Notes under the pieces: generated by a model
Told to the model about the DNA's origin: nothing
The model's input: the letters and a program-made list of their open reading frames with translations, nothing else
Databases searched by the model: none
Position numbers and translations under genes: made by a program
From: Mariannaea sp. PMI_226
Lineage: Eukaryota > Ascomycota > Sordariomycetes > Hypocreales > Nectriaceae
Assembly (NCBI GenBank): GCA_024336345.1
Contig: JANFOG010000001.1
Span: 1,922,001 to 1,986,000 of the forward strand
Direction: 5' to 3'
DNA length: 64,000 nucleotides
In this document: positions 1 to 11,282 of the stretch, piece after piece
Layout of the letters: the number at the start of each line of letters is the position of its first letter
Numbering within the stretch: position 1 is the first letter of the stretch

Positions 1-2269
1 ATAGCCTTAAACTTTGATTAATAAATGCATGCTGGTACACCTTCTCACTTCTACAGTACTACTATAGATAAGTTGCTGCACTTAGATGGTAAACCATCTG
101 CAAGTGGCTTGCAGCTATTAGCTTTGGGTCCTAACCGGGGCGACTAGAGAGGCCTCATGACAAACGCGGGTGCACTGGTGGTTAGGCTGACAAGGCAGAT
201 TTGACAAATGTGCTTCTGTAGTTTGGAACCTATACGTCTGTGAGATGACGGGATGAGAAATCAAAGAGCTCTAAAGACCGACCCTAAGCATCCAGGAGCC
301 GGGACCCTTGCAGTCAAGAAACGCGGAGAAATAGTACAATAAGCAATCCAGCAAAGAAATGTCCTATTTCGGGCAGAAGCAAACCCTCAAACCTGCAAGC
401 GATGGCTATTAATAGGGTGAGGATGGGCTGGTCTAGCGTACTGCTTGCCCAATGGGTTGTGGTTCCACGATGCCGGGGCCACTAGGCGCGATACATACAT
501 AGCATCATGCGCTAGAGCGAGCTAGCGTGTATAGACCGAGTGAGTCGGTACCTTGGGCCTTATTTAGTGTGGATGGCTAGCCGCGTCAGACGCGGTGCCG
601 GTTGAAACATGAAACTTCAATGCAGAGTTACATCAGTTACGATCTATGCCAGGGTGGCATGTGGTTGAGGGACAAATGTCGCAGAGGAAGGGAAGGGGGT
701 GGGGGCCTTGCAAGGTTGGCAGAAACTGATTCTCGCCTCTGATAGAATTGAGAACGCAGGGGCCGGTAGAAGCTAATGAGAATGTATTTTAGCTGCCAAT
801 AGCGGCCTACGTCTTAAGTGGAATGGATCTGAGTCTGACATCAAAAGTGATACTGCACGTGCAGGAAGAGGTATGCTTGGCAGGTATTAAGGTACACAAT
901 TGTTTGCCAGTAGAGAATATTGCGAACGTCAGTCAGCACCAAAAAAACTTCACGTCACACCTCAGGTCCCGCTACCGAGTAGTATCAAGTGGCGATTAGT
1001 CTAGGTATGTTGTTCCAAATTCATGCATACTGACTGACCTTTATCGACGGGGAATATGTACTGGATAAGCATATAATCGGGGTGTCCTTGTGCGAGAGTG
1101 TTACTGGATGCATTCTCTGGCATGATAGAAGATATAATGCTTCAAACACAGACCAATTGAATGGAATTGCCTTACGGAAATTTGGGCAAATTACCAGCGT
1201 GAAGAACCAACCTGAATTTGCTCCGATTCTGTCTCAATATTCCCACGTCAAGGTATATCCAGCGACAAACCGTCATGAGTGGCACCCACCCTCCCCTCTC
1301 CCACCTAGATAACCATCCAACTTTAGCGAGCCGCTTGTCTTGTGTTCAATATGGACTGCTAAAACCGAGCGCGCACGATGGCCCCTCGACGTACAAAATC
1401 GGAGGAAACCACTGTAATCTGACGCAATGTCTGCAAACAGTGATAACAAAAAAACCTGTTCGATTCGTGAATATCAGACCAATGGAGGAAGCAATATCAC
1501 CTGACTAACTGCAGCAATGTCTTCGGAGGCCACTTGTATTGAAAAGAGTTGCTGCTTAGCCACATGACTGTCTGGTAGGTCAGCCAGTGCCTGTGACCTA
1601 TATATATGTACTTTCCCTGTAGAAATTGGGAGCTTCAATACCTCACTGCGTCAGCCACCTAAGGTATCTACACCTGCCTTGCCTTAGGTGCCTCAGAGGT
1701 AAATTCTGTTGGCTGCCTTAGGAAAGAGTGTCTCGCCTCGCAATTCTCAACGCACACTGGCGATAAGCTCCATCGGGGCTCCTTCTAGCCTCACCTAGGT
1801 TATTCGTACTTGCTTTCCTCGGGACGATGAGACAACTTCATTACGAGCTCCGGCGTATTCAGAGCTGGATCTTCTTCCATCTCCTCCACCGCACGATTGC
1901 TATCCCAATCAGCCAATACTCCTTGAAGCACTCAACTCTCTGTCTCCCTCTCCCTAACCTAGCAGCCCCGTCTACTGTAAGGCAATGACCACAGATCAGT
2001 GTCAATTGATGAGACTGACCTTGAAGCAGACTGTTGCTCTCGTCCTGTTTTCCTGCCCTATAGTAGAGACCACCTCGATTCAATCCCACACGCATCTCCA
2101 GCATCTAACTACCTAGGTTATATTCGGATCACCACTTTAGGAAGGCATCTGAAGCCAGTACGGCCTTCAGCATTCTCCACCTATATCCTATTTTTTGAAA
2201 GATCATGTTACACAGAGTGCAGCGACTTCTGTCAAAGTCACCCCCTCGGAAATAAACCAAGACTTCAAC
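1..2269. other. Spacer upstream of the MFS-like gene
   Basis: No convincing coding sequence was found. The open frames here are short, overlap on both strands and lack recognisable domains. The stretch near 1600-1800 has several copies of a CCTTAGGT/ACCTAAGG-like word, a kind of repeat that recurs in other spacers of this window. Presumably promoter and 5' leader sequence for the gene starting near 2270. Confidence 0.5.
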
Positions 2270-3588
2270 ATGTTTTCGTCGCTGTTCGGTCACTCTAAGC
2301 CTCACCAACACAAAGGAGAGGCGAAGCTACGGGCCGGCATTTTTGACCATACTCCGTCGCCAAGTCCACCACCAGCTCTCACGGTATCTCAAACGAAAGG
2401 CGGAGGAATCATTATGTTGACACCGTTGCCCACAATGCCGACCCTAGGGCTCCGGTATCGTGCTCAAAGATTTCCGATCCATCACGTCCGGGTCTCAGTC
2501 GAGGACTCGTCTACACCTCTCACACCAGTTACAACTTGCTCAGAAAATATGGCCCGTCAAAACTGTTGTCAGAGAAACAGCGTCGAAAACAAAAATAGTG
2601 AGCCAACGTCGATGGTCCCTAGTAAGTCGGGCACCGTTCATATTATTCACTCGTTGCCAAATGAGGTCGGCTCAAGTATTGAGAGCCCTGGGTTAACGTG
2701 TAATCTAGCAGACCAAAGTCGTGCTCAACTAAATGCTAGCATTCACAATATCCGAGCTAAAGGGTATAAACGAAGTATGCTCGAATATCCCACGACTCCT
2801 AGCGCAGATGATGAAGTCAATGCGACAGAAAGCTTTTGGTTTCAATCAGACCAGGCCTCTCTAGCCTTTATGCCTCCCTCCCTGAAAAATCAACAAGTAT
2901 ACGAGCTCAAGTCCACTAAGGATGATATAGGAACTACTCGCTTCAGTTGCATCAACAACTCTGCTACAGTTAGCCGACCCCCCAGTCATTTTATTCATCC
3001 TGATACAAGTTCGTGTCTTTTTCTTGACCATCTGGCATCAATCAAATACTCTCAATTGAGTTGGCGGATAAAGAATAATTAGAGGCTCTAATAGACGAAC
3101 TGCTAACATCAACCTTAGGAACCACATCCAAATGCAGAACTGAGTCTAACAACGCAGCCAATATCTATCACCGAATCTCACACTCGGGCGCGCCGACTAC
3201 TTTTCTACCATCACACGCTTATGATAATGAAAAGAGAACTTATGGATTTGACGCCCAATCTCTGCCCAACGATATCGGTTCATTCGATGGCACACACAAT
3301 ACCGTTGTCGGTAGCTCTAATCTAGATGCATCAAGGAAACTAACAGGACTTTAGGAGACTCAAACTAGTCAACATGCTCCGGGAGATGAGAGAGCCATTG
3401 AGCGTAATCGTGGAGGCCAGAAAAGTCACTCTGAACGCGGAATCAGTTTGCGTCGCAGATCGCACGTCAGTCTAAGAAATGTCCAAGGCTTCAGTCTTCC
3501 CAAGTCTCACAAACGACAACCCATTGCCAGGGATTAGTCTCCCCGTCGCAAGACATTCGTCGCCACGGTAGCCTGTTTAAGCACAGCT
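2270..3588 (+). pseudogene. Interrupted N-terminal part of MFS-like transporter gene
   Basis: This stretch reads as the disordered cytoplasmic N-terminus of the transporter that follows, but no single frame carries it. A likely start, MFSSLFGHSKPHQHKG, is at 2270 in one frame, which stays open to 3082. From about 3055 the coding-like reading moves to the frame of the downstream membrane domain (LADKE at 3061, then SLRRRSHVSLRN and FSLPKSHKRQPIARD), consistent with one missing base near 3056-3062. That frame is cut by TAA at 3076, TAG at 3352 and TAG at 3535, all of which could come from single C-to-T or G-to-A changes. Between about 2480 and 2597 a third reading (NLLRKYGPSKLLSEK) also looks protein-like, so a further frameshift is possible. 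Alternatives are unrecognised introns (TGCTAAC...TTAG at 3104-3118, CTAAC...TTAG at 3340-3354) or assembly errors. The intact downstream domain argues against an old pseudogene. Confidence 0.5.
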
Positions 3589-5622
3589 TTGATCGGAATA
3601 TTGCTCGGCATCTATGCCGGTCTTGTTCCCTCGGTGCAGTATTACATTGTTGATCAGTCGCATGTCGCCATCCACGGAAATACGGGATGCTTTCTCGGTC
3701 TTGCTTTGCCAACTTTCTTTCTCTGGCCATTGCCACTGCTCCATGGCCGAAAACCTTACACCATGGCAAGCCTGGTCCTAGCGATGCCTCTTTTGTTTCC
3801 ACAAGCTATTGCAGTAAACAGCCCAAGACTAACACACACGGCTTCATGGCGGGCAATGTTAATTGTTTCAAGAACATTAATGGGTTGCTCACTCGGGTTC
3901 GCAAGCATGAATTTCCATTCCATTCTGACAGACTTATTTGGAGCATCGTTGATGAGCGACAACCCTCACCAAGAGGTTATGGACCGGTCAGACGCCAGAC
4001 GTCACGGTGGCGGGATGGGTGTCTGGCTGGGTGTTTGGACTTGGTGCTGGGTTGGTTCTTTAGGCATTGGTTTTCTGATTGGTGCCGCCATCATTGACAA
4101 CTACCCTCCCACCTGGGGCTTCTATGTCAGCATCATACTCATATCTATTGTTCTGCTGCTTAATGTTGCTTGTCCGGAGGCTCGTCGTTCTGCGTTTCGA
4201 CGATCGATTGCTGAAGTCCGAACCGGTACTGGCATATCAAGGCGTCTTGCTCGTAGAGAGATCATGATGCATCGAGTCAAAACAGGCCCGAAGTGGTGGG
4301 GGGAAGAAATTTTCCACGGGGTATTTCTATCCATGGAAATGCTGCGCCAGCCTGGTTTCCTCGTTTTAGCTATCTACGTTGCTTGGATTTACGCGCAAGT
4401 GGTACTCACCATCATCCTTCTAGGATCATTAGCTTCTCGGTTCTACCGTCTACGGTCCCCCTATGTAGGTCTTCATGTTGCCTGCATCGCTCTGGGGGCT
4501 CTGCTTGCCATTCCTTTCCAAAAAGCGAACATCTTCTCCAGGGCTCGTAACTTTCAGCTCAACCTCAATCGACAGACTCTGGATCAGAATATTTCGTGGT
4601 CATCGCACCTTGTTCGTCGAGTCATATTCACAATCATGCTGCCCTTGGCGGCTTCTAGTTATGCTGCTGCGTCCTCGGGGCCCCCGCTCAATATTGCAGC
4701 ACCCACGGTATTCGCATTGTGCATTGGGTTTCTCTCTTGTCTGGCGATCTCAGAATGCAACGGCTTAATCATGGAAACATTTGATACATCAGACCTCTCC
4801 CCGGGCATGATCGGTCGAACTGCCGATGAGTCTGGCCAAAATCAAAAGACAAACTACTCCTCTTTTCCTCGAGTTACGTCAGGTTTCGCAGTTATCCATG
4901 CATTTGCATTCGTCCTCGCAGCATGTGCAACCGCCGTTGGTGGAATGATGACTCGCAACCTAGGACAACGGGTAGCGTCAGGCGTGGTCGCAGCGATTCT
5001 ATTTGTCTTGACCATGATGTTACTTATGGTACTTGTTCGGTTCAAGAACGTCCATATTATTCCGCGTTCAAAATCAGCAGAAATGGAGCGATTGACTCAA
5101 GCTCGAAGAAAGTCAACGCAACGACGTGCTTCGATGCCCAATAACTTGCAGGCTTTAGTGGAAGAAGATATTGCATGGCGTCCTGCCATGATTGGTAACC
5201 CAATAGGCAAGACTCGTCGCATGAATATCCTGGAGTTGGGTCACATGAGTCGCTGGCAGGACATTCGCAGAAAGAACAAACTCATTGACGAGGGTGCGCA
5301 CATGAAATGCGCAACTTTGGATCAGGGTCTTGAAGCTCTAGATGCTGCCCTCGAGGATCACATGGAAGAGTTGCGGAGATCTCAAGGCCTGTTTGTCATG
5401 GGAAGTGGAAAGGGGAAACACACCGATCGTCGCCATCGCAGCGATCGGAGCAGCGATAGAACTACCGATGTCGAACTCGAGTTTTTAGATTTTGGCACAC
5501 CAGGTAGCCACTCTCAACATCGGCAATTCATAGATCGAAGAGAGGGAATTAGGGGGCAGACGCTGACTGAAGAGAACGAAGATGGGCCAGTATCGAACCC
5601 AAGCAGTCAGAAACGGGATTGA
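3589..5622 (+). CDS. MFS transporter, DHA1-like, 12 membrane segments
   Basis: Predicted polytopic plasma-membrane transporter of the major facilitator superfamily. The 677-codon frame has about twelve hydrophobic segments in two groups of six, split by a basic cytoplasmic loop after segment 6 (PEARRSAFRRS, then a stretch ending KTGPKWWGEE). That layout resembles the fungal DHA1 drug/polyamine antiporters, whose segment 6 ends in a PE(T/A)-type motif; the substrate cannot be told. The C-terminal roughly 150 residues are hydrophilic and probably cytoplasmic. The first Met at 3589 lies inside membrane segment 1, and coding-like sequence continues upstream (PRRKTFVATVACLSTAL, from 3541) to an in-frame TAG at 3535. 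The true protein therefore starts further upstream and is longer if the gene is intact. It is convergent with the CFEM gene, 390 bp from stop to stop. Confidence 0.7.
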   Translation: MIGILLGIYAGLVPSVQYYIVDQSHVAIHGNTGCFLGLALPTFFLWPLPLLHGRKPYTMASLVLAMPLLFPQAIAVNSPRLTHTASWRAMLIVSRTLMGCSLGFASMNFHSILTDLFGASLMSDNPHQEVMDRSDARRHGGGMGVWLGVWTWCWVGSLGIGFLIGAAIIDNYPPTWGFYVSIILISIVLLLNVACPEARRSAFRRSIAEVRTGTGISRRLARREIMMHRVKTGPKWWGEEIFHGVFLSMEMLRQPGFLVLAIYVAWIYAQVVLTIILLGSLASRFYRLRSPYVGLHVACIALGALLAIPFQKANIFSRARNFQLNLNRQTLDQNISWSSHLVRRVIFTIMLPLAASSYAAASSGPPLNIAAPTVFALCIGFLSCLAISECNGLIMETFDTSDLSPGMIGRTADESGQNQKTNYSSFPRVTSGFAVIHAFAFVLAACATAVGGMMTRNLGQRVASGVVAAILFVLTMMLLMVLVRFKNVHIIPRSKSAEMERLTQARRKSTQRRASMPNNLQALVEEDIAWRPAMIGNPIGKTRRMNILELGHMSRWQDIRRKNKLIDEGAHMKCATLDQGLEALDAALEDHMEELRRSQGLFVMGSGKGKHTDRRHRSDRSSDRTTDVELEFLDFGTPGSHSQHRQFIDRREGIRGQTLTEENEDGPVSNPSSQKRD

Positions 5623-6012
5623 TTGGCCACAGGAAAGGAGGTTTGAGGTGCGCTGTTAGGACTGAGGGGTAAAGTGTCAGGCCATGAAGAAAGACCCTAC
5701 AATAGCTATCGATATTAATACAAAATTGCTTCTTTTTTGTTCCTACAAGATACTATATACTGTTCCTCATTAGCTACATACCCGGATGCATGGCTATTGT
5801 ACAAGTATCATCTCAATAAATGCAGAAGATGACCAAAGTAGATGGCTAGGTAAGCATAAGCGACTGATATCATAATGACTTCCAAGAAAAAATTCCCTCC
5901 TTTCATTGCAGCTTTTTGAGAAACGCAACGTCTTCGCCGTGCAGGCCTTGACCTCGGAGCCCCAGGTTGCAAACCTTGTTGGCGTTCGAGCTAGTTTAGG
6001 TTTCGGTGTCCT
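5623..6012. other. Convergent 3' spacer
   Basis: A 390-bp gap between the stop of the MFS-like gene and the stop of the CFEM gene on the other strand. It should hold both 3' UTRs. An AATAAA-like word on the plus strand near 5815 (ctcaataaatgc) could serve polyadenylation of the transporter. Nothing else seen. Confidence 0.5.
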
Positions 6013-8914
6013 CTAGTAATTCACATTGCGTTGCCAAGGGGTTCGATTCGCTGTTGTCGGGATGGACAGCTGCGCAGCGCGCTCGTTCCCAAGACGCTTA
6101 GCGAGCAGCGATGGGTTTCCAAGACCGCCCGGATTAGATGGCGGGACGCGAGGAGGCTGCTGGGAGGCCCGTAGAGGGTGCCATTGATGGTCCTGGGCCT
6201 CATGAGAGTGTCGCTGAGACTGATTGGGAGGTCGTTGGTACGGTACATTCGGTAGAGGGCGAGTACTCGGGTATTGGGGAGTAGAATTCGAGTACCGGTG
6301 TTGGCGTTGAGACGCACGAGGGTTTAGAGGCTTGGGGAATGGCGGAGCGAAGTAGAAAGGGGCAGCTCGAGAAATGCCGTCTCCTTGGCGAGAGGGATAT
6401 TGGTTCTCGTTCTCGGGAGATGGTGACGGATCAACTAGGCGCATCGTAGGTGATCCCGTTCGTTCAAGGCCGGGGTTTACCATGGGCCGTTTCACAGGTT
6501 TTGGAATCCAGCTGGCCGCCGCGGCACTTGAAACAATGGGCGGCTGTGTCAAACCCAGGGTCGGGCTAGGTTGGCCAGGCGGATTATATATCACTGGTTT
6601 AGGCAGCGGGGCCGCGTTCCTCCTGTTGGCATCGATCTCCATGAGTGCTCTGAGGGCGGGCACACTGCTCCGCCTAGGGTCCTTGGGGGGGATTGTGGGA
6701 GACACCACTTTGCCACGGTCACGGGTAGAGTTTGGTGACTCCTGGACTGGAGAGAGGCTGCCTTGCTGCTCGAGGGTTGGGGAAGGGTCAATGATCGTAC
6801 CATCAGAAGAGTCAGTGATGGTTGTGCAGCAGCTCATATCACTGCCAGCAGAGGCGCGGGATCGCGTTAGGTTGCGACCAGAATAGTGTTTTGAGGAATG
6901 ACGACGCGAGCCGAACTGGGATTGTATGATAGGCGGACTTGGTTGTGCACGAGGTCCCATGGGCTTCTGAGAACGGGAACTGAGCGTTCGGTCGACAATA
7001 GATCCAGGAACAGCAGGGGCAATATATTTCTTGCCAGCTTCATCAGATACGGGAGAAACGCTTTCAGTGCCTTCCAAGGTCCTTGAACTGCTGTCATTTG
7101 AGCGGGTATCGACATTGGTGTTGGACTGTGACTGTGGCTGCGGCACAGGAGGAAGTGAGAAGGACACTCGAGAGGCTTGTTTAGGGTCACCCAGTCTCCA
7201 GTTCCCGTGCTCATCAGCTACATAGTAAGTGTTCGTATTCCTCGAGATTGGTGTTGGTGGTGGCCGCCAAACTTGGCCAGTGGGTGTTAGCAAAGTTCCT
7301 CTATCACCCGCAAACTCAGATGTTGTGTTGTTGTCCATAGGAGGTATTTGGGATGCCATCGGGAAATTGGATTCGGGGATTTGCAGTTTGGGGCCTACCA
7401 TCCGGGGAGGCTTATATGTCGCCGGTGAAGAGGCAGCGGGCCCGATCTGGAGAGGGGGCAGCTGGGGAGGCCGCGACTGGCGTGTCGGTTGCACAGGTTG
7501 CTCCGTGACTCGCGGCCAGTCACTTTGAGAATTGTCGGGGGATTGATTTCCGAGAACGCTGAGAGGCAGAGCAGGTAGTACGGGCTTTGCTGGAAGAAGT
7601 TTGGACATGCGTCTTGATGGCGCAGAGCTTTGAGCCTGAGCCTGACTTGGGGAACGGCTGTTACTGGGTGACAACGCCAGCCCAATAGCATGGGGAGATA
7701 GTGTGCCTTTCTCGAAATTTTGTGCCGGCGGTGCAGGCGGTGCAGGACGTTTCGGAAAGGGGTTGAACGACCGACCACCCTGATTGGGCTTCCAAGAACT
7801 TCTACCAGCGCCATCAGAAGGGTCTGGCTTGTAGCCCCAAGAGTCCCGAATCGGAAGGAAACCAGGCTTCATGTGAGAATATCGCTTTCTCCGCATATAC
7901 CTGGCCAAAACAATAGCCCCAATAGCAACTCCAGCCGCTGCTAGGACGCCCACAGAAATACCGGCGATTTGCTTCTGGCTGAGGCCTTTGTTGTTACTAT
8001 TATCATCACTACTATCACCTTTGCTCGCGCCAGCTGCCGCGTCTGTAGTTGTTTCTTCTGCCGCGGTTGATGTCACAGTCGTCGGTCGGAGAGTGATTTC
8101 AGAACTCATGGGATCATATGTGGAACTGGAGCGGCGAGAGGTGAATGTGCGCTCCTGGGAAGTTGTTCTTGAAGATTCTGTAGTTGGAATGGGTGGCGCG
8201 GAGGAGGTCTCCATTACCAGTGTTGTTGGTAACGTCGTGAACGATGAGAGCGTCATCGAACGGGTCTTGGACTTGAATGGCTCTGTCGAATGCTGTATGG
8301 CTGTAGGTTGCTCCGTGGTTGAGTCGTCGGGCGGAAAGCTCGCAGCTGTTGATCTCATGAATGTAGATTGAGCGGTCGTATGTATCATCATCACCGATGT
8401 TGAAGTTGTTGTCGTCGTAAGTGGAGGAAAGCCAACGACTCCTCCCGAAGTAGGGATGACTAGAGTCGCAGTAATAACCGTATGTGTGGGTTCAGCAGCA
8501 TCTGGCTGATTGGAACACATGCCATATGCATTGTATACCACATCATCTACTCTCGTCAGCAGGGCCATACAGAGCAACTCCCGGTCTACGATAAGGCCTA
8601 CCGTTTGCTTCTTGTTCCGTGCAAAACCCAACTGATCTCTCTGCAATAATACACTGCAGGGCACCTTCTCCCATGGTATACCCGGCGGCACCAGTTTGGG
8701 AACAAAGGCAATGAAAAGAATCACCACATCCCGAGTTACTATAGCTGACATCGACAAAAGAATAGAAACACCCCTGAGCGCAGCTAGGGACGAAATCGGT
8801 GGCGGTACTTGGAAGATTATATGCCATCGTGGCAGTCAAACAAAAAGTGAGTGTGATGACCCATGACGAAGGAAAAACTAGAGCTGGCCAAAGGGCCATG
8901 CTAAATGGAAACAT
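6013..8914 (-). CDS. CFEM-domain single-pass surface protein with long cytoplasmic tail
   Basis: Two exons, 8914-8602 and 8546-6013, joined over a 55-nt intron (donor GTAGGC, branch CTGAC, acceptor TAG); 948 residues. In order: a hydrophobic signal peptide (about 1-31); a CFEM domain (about 43-125) whose eight cysteines are complete only after splicing (CAQGC, CGDSFHCLC, LQC, GFC, GMC); a Ser/Thr-rich stalk to about 290; one membrane helix near 297-320 (GISVGVLAAAGVAIGAIVLA) followed by basic RYMRRKR; and a roughly 630-residue proline- and serine-rich tail with many PxxP motifs. CFEM domains are fungal extracellular modules, some binding heme and some acting in adhesion or signalling. The stalk-TM-tail layout suggests a receptor or cell-wall sensor rather than a GPI-anchored heme scavenger. 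A second Met (MALWPALV) five codons in is an alternative start. Confidence 0.85.
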
Positions 8915-9497
8915 CTAAGAGCCAGAGAGAGATGTTAGCCATCATCGTACCTCAGTGTAACCTTGTGCTCGACAAGACGAAAAGGGTGAAGAGGGAGTAT
9001 CATTATCGGGTTCAGTCAAAGTATGCTCACCTATGAGAAGGGGTATCGTATTAATTGAGATGACCAGCATCTCAGATATGTTCATCAACGTTCATAGGAA
9101 CAAAGGAAAGGCGCAATAAGTCATGAAGGTAGTAGGACGACGATGTTACGTCAGTAAGACGAAAGGGGACAGGGGAAAAGAAAAGGAAAAGCGCAAGAGA
9201 CACAAGGGGGGGAGAAAGAAAAAGAAAATAGGTAAAGTCACAGTAAAAGAGAGAGGCAGAGAGAGGAAAAGAAGAAAGGTTGCGGAAACCGGCCGCCGTC
9301 TAGGAGAAAAGGAAAATCGTGAACATTGGCGTGCAGAAAGCCTCAGCGCTTGCTAGGTCGCATGTACATCTTCGTTGTCGACCGGCTTGTACGCTACCAT
9401 CTCCATCAAAGAAAAAAGAAAGATACTAGTATACTTCTTTTTTAGAAAAGAGGGAGAAGAAAAAAAAATCAGGTTGCAGCCGCCGGGGACTATCTGG
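8915..9497. promoter_or_regulatory. Upstream region of the CFEM gene with a purine-rich tract
   Basis: Positions about 9160-9300 are strongly purine-rich on the plus strand, so pyrimidine-rich on the strand of the CFEM gene, 250-400 bp upstream of its start. CT-rich stretches are common in promoters and leaders of filamentous ascomycetes. The open frame through it (KRKRHKGGRKKKKIGK-like) is what that composition gives by chance. Confidence 0.35.
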
Positions 9498-9833
9498 TCA
9501 CCTCTTCCCGTCCCCGCAACTGCAGCGCTCGCTGTCCGTGCTAGTACGCAGGCTCTCTAAGACCATGCCTCCGACCACGCCTCCGTCATGAGGTTCATCG
9601 TGAGACACGGGCAAAGTTGGCGGTGGAGAGACGGCGGGCGGGTAAAGCTGCGCCAGTGGATATATTTTTACACATGGGTCAAATGGGTCGTCTGTGTAGG
9701 CTGCAGTTGTCACATCAGTCACAGCGGCCAGGGCAAAGAAAGGTTCCCTGAGTATTCGGAGGAACTGGGACGACGACGACAACGACGACAGTGCAGATGG
9801 CCCCGTCCTAAGGCCCGTCAGGCCAAGCAGCAT
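9498..9833 (-). CDS. Possible small protein, 111 residues, unknown
   Basis: A 111-codon frame starting MLLGLTGLRTGPSALSSLSS and ending in a Cys-containing basic tail. No family is recognised and no clear signal peptide or membrane segment can be assigned. What makes it worth listing is the sequence in front of it on the same strand: a TATA-like word (gatataagc) about 30 nt upstream of the ATG, several CCAAT boxes (about 9880-9990) and a CACGTG element at about 9956. A plus-strand frame at 9588-10052 overlaps it, and both may be chance; transcription could equally run the other way. Confidence 0.25.
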   Translation of the reverse strand: MLLGLTGLRTGPSALSSLSSSSQFLRILREPFFALAAVTDVTTAAYTDDPFDPCVKIYPLAQLYPPAVSPPPTLPVSHDEPHDGGVVGGMVLESLRTSTDSERCSCGDGKR

Positions 9834-11282
9834 GCACGAAGATGGATACTGGCGCTTATATCGTCCGATCAGTCCGGAATTGAGATTGATTGGCCTGGGA
9901 TTGGGTTGGGTCCGGTTTGCGGTTGGCTAAGCGCCTCTCAGGCGCCAACCAAGGTCACGTGGTTAAATATTATGAGACCGCCGCAGCCAATCACATCTCC
10001 TCGGTCCCCCTGTAACCACTTAAAGCCCATGAAGGTGCCTTCAACGGCCTAGGTCGTGCAGATCTTAGCAACATCTGCGACGAGATGACGGAGCTGAGGA
10101 CATTCCGTTGGCTTTTATGGGTTTCAGGACGGTAGCAATGACTGGGTGTTATTGTATCGCCTCCACACTCGTCTATTCTCATCGGCTGAGAGCATTCCCT
10201 TCCCCCCCAAGATTTTGGGTTGGGCCAAGTCACATTTGACTGTCGACTGTATGCAGATAGCCCGGAGGGAGACTGGCTGTCGAGTGCCCCATGCAAGATC
10301 GGAACTGCATTCATACAGACGTAGCCCTTGGCATGTGTCTAGCTCGTGCCAGCATGAACTCTCGAGCGACAATCAAGATGCAGCTTTCCACCTCTCTGCT
10401 CTTCAGCTGAGCAAGCACATGGAACCGAGACCAAGAGTTCACACACAACATAACGTGGATTGGAACGAGGTTGTGCGAGCTCTGGAGATTTGGTCCTAAA
10501 TACATGATACCAGAGGCAAGTTGTGCAAGGCCATGGATTTGGATGACACCATGCAGCTCAAACGAGTAGATGAGACACATGAAAGTCTCCTCATACCGTT
10601 CGCTTGATTCACACCGGCCATCTTACCACCTGCAAAGTGCACCCGCTCTCGCCATAGCAATATATCATTGAATGAACCAAAAAAAAAAAAATGGCGATAA
10701 CAATCTGTCTAACCCACACGAACCCTTACAGTTTCACGGAAAGGGGTACGTCCGTAACACTCCCGGTCACAGTTCCTCTATTTAAGTAGACACTCAAGGT
10801 GCAAATCAAACATGGATAAGCTTAATGTGCAAGTGGTCAATCATCCCCCTTTATCAAAATCTAGATTATCGGCCAATAAGACTCCCCGGTTGCCACCAAA
10901 GGGGGGCTTTAGACAGTCCTCTATGCCCGCTGTTGTTCCACGTGTCATACGGGGAGCCCTCACTCTGCAGTGCGCTCGTTCGTCTTGGGTGCTAAAGGCC
11001 AAAGAAGAGGATGTAAAAAGGAAAAAAAAAGAGAGAACGATATAAGAAAAGGGAAAACTATAGCCTCAGACGCCGACGCCGACAGAACACCCACAACACA
11101 AACTTAACACACACGTGTCGGGATGTAACGAGCTAGAAAACGCCGCGGATCCATCTCTTTCCGCCGTAGTCTCACTGCAAGAGGAGAAGCGAGGCATTCT
11201 ATGATGGAACGAAGCCATCTTCCATTCCAACTCGCTAGAGCTATGCAACGAAAAAAAAATATTATCCTCAAGTCGCCCGGCC
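9834..11282. other. Spacer with CCAAT/CACGTG cluster
   Basis: About 1.45 kb up to the stop of SNF7. Positions 9880-9990 hold CCAAT/ATTGG words and one CACGTG palindrome, which looks like a promoter. The rest (10000-11280) shows only short overlapping frames and simple A runs at 10678-10691 and about 11022-11035. The right end should contain the SNF7 3' UTR. Confidence 0.4.

Noticed and set aside
9123..9356. Lys/Arg-rich 77-codon frame
   Set aside because: Product of a purine-rich tract that is better explained as CT-rich promoter sequence of the CFEM gene on the other strand.
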